NCBI GenBank assembly: GCA_016214245.1
Contig: JACROW010000089.1
Coordinates: 1 to 7,538 of the forward strand
Direction of reading: 5' to 3'
Source: Candidatus Omnitrophota bacterium
GTDB taxonomy: Bacteria; Omnitrophota; Gorgyraeia; 2-01-FULL-45-10
DNA: 7,538 nt
The position numbers were made by a program, and so were the translations under genes. The notes under the pieces are model-generated. The model made no database searches and was not told the DNA's origin. It worked only from the letters and a program-made list of their open reading frames with translations. Below, one piece after another: positions 5,656-7,538 of the stretch; position 1 is the stretch's first letter, and each line of letters opens with the position of its first letter.

Positions 5656-6705
5656 TTATCTGGTTAAGACCTCATATCCGTCTTCGGCAACTAGAACCAT
5701 ATCCTCTATTCGCGCCCCTCCAAATCCAGGTATATATATCGCCGGCTCCACCGTAAATACCATGCCCGGCTTTAGGGCATCTTGATTCAGCCTCGATATC
5801 GCCGGCTCCTCGTGAACCTCCAGGCCGATCCCATGGCCTAAGGAATGGCCGAAGAATCTGCCAAATCCGTTATTCTCGATGTGCCGCCTTGCGGCGAGGT
5901 CTACTTCGGATATCCGGATGCCCGGCCTTATCATATCGAGGGCGATCTTGCCCGCTTCATAAACTATATTATATATCTTTTTAAATTTCTCTTTCACCTT
6001 GCCCAATAGGACCATTCGCGTGCAGTCAGAGTTATATCGGTTTAGACAGCGGGCGATATCGACCATGACGAATCTGTCCTTTTTTATCTGTGTATCCCCC
6101 GCATGCGCGTGTGGTTTCGAAGAATTCGCGCCGCATGCTACTATCGGCGGGAAGCCGGGATGACCGCCGGCATTTATAAATTCAACCTCAGCCTTAGCGC
6201 TTAAAGATTTTTCTGATACGCCTGGTCGTATCTCGTTTGAGACTTTCTTCAAAACCCTTTGTGTGAGCCGAATCGAATCCTTAATCAACCCAATCTCTTT
6301 GGCATCCTTAATGGCTCTAAAAGCTTCTACGAGGCCTTTTACGGCTGCCAGCTTCGACCGACCTATCATTCCTTTTAACCGTTTGGCAACCTCATATGGC
6401 AGATCCATGGACTCGAATCCTATTTTTTTCAGATTATTTTTTTGGATAAGTTCTCTGATAGTTTCATAATTCGAGAGCGCGATCAACTCTATATCAAATG
6501 CCCTTAGATTGCTCTTAGCCTCCTCTATATATCTTGAATCCGTCAGGAAGATTTTTTTAGCTTGCGTGATTAAAATAGATGAATCCCTGCCTTCGAATCC
6601 GCTTAAGTAAGAAACGTTCGTTTCGTTCGTCACTAAAAAGGAATCCAGGCCCCGTACACCCATCTCCTTTCTTAAGAGCGCAATTCGCGTTTCGTGATCG
6701 ACCAT
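5656..6705 (-). CDS. pepP: M24B-family metallopeptidase (Xaa-Pro aminopeptidase/dipeptidase type)
   Basis: This 349-residue cytosolic peptidase probably removes residues preceding proline from short peptides. It has an N-terminal creatinase-type domain (about 1-130, with [16 protein letters not shown] at 24-39) and a C-terminal pita-bread domain. All five metal ligands are present: Asp216 (VMVDIA), Asp227 (NSDCTR), His291 ([12 protein letters not shown]), Glu320 (FTVEPA) and Glu334 (ARIEDM). The length and N-terminal domain exclude methionine aminopeptidase; a Xaa-Pro dipeptidase (PepQ-like) cannot be excluded. The start at 6705 is 7 bp after the aroQ stop and has no clear Shine-Dalgarno, but no other start fits the family's N-terminus. 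The aroQ-pepP-accBC order is widely conserved and fits the B. subtilis yqhS-yqhT arrangement. Confidence 0.92.
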   Translation of the reverse strand: MVDHETRIALLRKEMGVRGLDSFLVTNETNVSYLSGFEGRDSSILITQAKKIFLTDSRYIEEAKSNLRAFDIELIALSNYETIRELIQKNNLKKIGFESMDLPYEVAKRLKGMIGRSKLAAVKGLVEAFRAIKDAKEIGLIKDSIRLTQRVLKKVSNEIRPGVSEKSLSAKAEVEFINAGGHPGFPPIVACGANSSKPHAHAGDTQIKKDRFVMVDIARCLNRYNSDCTRMVLLGKVKEKFKKIYNIVYEAGKIALDMIRPGIRISEVDLAARRHIENNGFGRFFGHSLGHGIGLEVHEEPAISRLNQDALKPGMVFTVEPAIYIPGFGGARIEDMVLVAEDGYEVLTR

Positions 6706-6712
6706 TTCATTA

Positions 6713-7150
6713 TTACTTTTTTATCAACGTAATAGCCGCCTCGAGACCCAATAGGTAGCTGGCCTTTCCGAAGCCGGAAACCTGCCCTTTGGCAACGGGA
6801 GCTATCAGCGAAGTGCGCCTGAAGTCCTCGCGGGCATATATATTCGATAGATGGACCTCAACTACGGGTATTCCAGCTGCGCTTATCGCATCCCTTATCG
6901 CAACGCTCGTATGTGTATAGGCTGCGGGATTTATCAGTATCGCATCGTAGCGGCCTTTGGCCTTCCCGATAGCCCCTACAATCTCTCCTTCATGGTCTGA
7001 TTGGATTATGGTTAATGCAGCCCGTTTCGCCTTGGCCATTTTTTTCAAATCTCTATTTATCTCATCGATTGTCACCTTGCCGTAAATATCAACCTCGCGT
7101 TTTCCGAGGAGGTTCAGATTCGGCCCGTGTATCACTAAAATCCTTTTCAT
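6713..7150 (-). CDS. aroQ: Type II 3-dehydroquinate dehydratase
   Basis: AroQ dehydrates 3-dehydroquinate to 3-dehydroshikimate, the third step of aromatic amino-acid synthesis, as a cytosolic dodecamer in characterised relatives. The 145 residues match the family length. Motifs are [13 protein letters not shown] (7-19), the flexible lid with Arg18 and catalytic Tyr23 (DIYG), [12 protein letters not shown] (50-61), [16 protein letters not shown] (73-88, with Asn74), [14 protein letters not shown] (98-111, catalytic His100) and GQVSGFG (122-128). GGAGGGG at 7157-7163 lies 6 nt before the ATG and overlaps the last codons of the zinc-ribbon gene, so expression is coupled. All catalytic residues are intact. 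Confidence 0.97.
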   Translation of the reverse strand: MKRILVIHGPNLNLLGKREVDIYGKVTIDEINRDLKKMAKAKRAALTIIQSDHEGEIVGAIGKAKGRYDAILINPAAYTHTSVAIRDAISAAGIPVVEVHLSNIYAREDFRRTSLIAPVAKGQVSGFGKASYLLGLEAAITLIKK

Positions 7151-7153
7151 CTC

Positions 7154-7336
7154 TCACCCCTCCGTCTTCTCTTCGGCTGGGCCACCTTGAGCCTCGTCGA
7201 TCAACATTATGGGTATGTCATCTTTTATGGGATAGCGCCTTCCGCATTTTATACAGACTATTCTGTCGCCTTCCAATCTAACATCAGCTTTACATGCCGG
7301 ACATGCTAAAATATCCAATAATTCTTTATCGATCAT
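7154..7336 (-). CDS. Trm112-like/UPF0434 zinc-ribbon protein
   Basis: This 60-residue protein begins MIDKELLDILACPACK, the typical start of the Trm112/YcaR (UPF0434) family. Cys12, Cys15, Cys28 and Cys31 form two CxxC knuckles of a zinc ribbon; GRRYPIKDDIPIML (32-45) follows as expected. The tail (47-60) is acidic and variable. Eukaryotic and archaeal Trm112 proteins activate methyltransferases; the bacterial role is unclear. AGGTG lies 5 nt before the ATG, and the ATG overlaps the upstream TGA as ATGA. It ends 3 bp before aroQ. A methyltransferase partner is not visible here. Confidence 0.93.
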   Translation of the reverse strand: MIDKELLDILACPACKADVRLEGDRIVCIKCGRRYPIKDDIPIMLIDEAQGGPAEEKTEG

Positions 7337-7536
7337 ATCAACACCTCTTCTTTAGCTATCTCTTTAAATTTTATCTTGAATTGCGGGCTCAGGCCGTAAA
7401 TCACCCCTCCGATAATGCTGGTCACAAAAAGGACAAGAAGCCACAATATGCTTACAGCGAAAGCGTTCTCTTTGCCTATGATGGGCCCGAAGAAGACCAC
7501 AGTTGAGCCTTCTCTTAAACCAAGGCCGTTTATCGA
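7333..7536 (-). CDS. LPG-synthase-TM/UPF0104-type membrane protein, C-terminal fragment
   Basis: The gene enters from beyond the right edge; the last 67 residues are visible. They begin SINGLGLREGSTVVFFG, matching the conserved glycine-rich GLGxREG region near the C-terminus of the lysylphosphatidylglycerol synthase transmembrane (UPF0104/YbhN-like) family, and continue into a hydrophobic segment (about 29-50, AVSILWLLVLFVTSIIGGVIYG) and a short charged tail ending KEEVLI. Members move or modify membrane lipids or polyprenyl-linked sugars, but the fragment lacks any catalytic domain that would tell which. Its TGA (7335-7333) overlaps the next gene's ATG. The family call is good; function is not assignable. 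Confidence 0.8.
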   Translation of the reverse strand, partial: SINGLGLREGSTVVFFGPIIGKENAFAVSILWLLVLFVTSIIGGVIYGLSPQFKIKFKEIAKEEVLI

Positions 7537-7538
7537 CG

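Overview
This is a compact, ordinary-looking bacterial chromosomal segment in which all thirteen genes I can support lie on the minus strand. Read from high to low coordinates they run: the end of an LPG-synthase/flippase-like membrane protein, a Trm112-like zinc-ribbon protein, aroQ, an M24 Xaa-Pro peptidase, accB, accC, an Asp23/Gls24 protein, an AmaP-like membrane anchor, a phosphofructokinase of PPi-dependent type, gmhA, rfaE2, a ThiD2-type protein, and the start of thiE, which leaves the window. Gaps are 0 to 22 bp or short overlaps, except for one 87-bp spacer between the Asp23 gene and amaP. I see no rRNA, tRNA, mobile element, CRISPR array or convincing intrinsic terminator.

Organism: the heptose genes gmhA and rfaE2 suggest an outer membrane with LPS. 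The Asp23/AmaP pair and the aroQ-pepP-accBC-asp23 order are best known from Firmicutes but also occur in deep-branching uncultured phyla. Moderate GC, frequent ATA isoleucine codons and many AGA/AGG arginine codons fit a lineage such as Candidatus Omnitrophota or a relative. That is a low-confidence inference from general impression, not from a search.

Right part (about 5196-7538): membrane-lipid-type protein, small zinc ribbon, shikimate-pathway enzyme, cytosolic peptidase and biotin carrier. Middle (2751-5195): biotin carboxylase, with AccB part of acetyl-CoA carboxylase, followed by two envelope-associated proteins whose soluble domains resemble each other. Left (1-2728): reversible-type glycolytic phosphofructokinase, two steps of ADP-heptose synthesis starting from sedoheptulose 7-phosphate, then two thiamine-synthesis proteins.

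Most of the content is housekeeping. The parts worth a second look are (i) the ThiD2 and ThiE frames, which overlap and would become one continuous protein after removal of a single A from either of two A6 tracts; (ii) the GGEDT/PKTIDND signature of a PPi-dependent phosphofructokinase placed directly before gmhA; (iii) the loss of efp from its usual place between the peptidase and accB; and (iv) the Asp23-like soluble domain in the AmaP protein, with a small structured leader before its gene. I found no clearly novel defence or mobile system.
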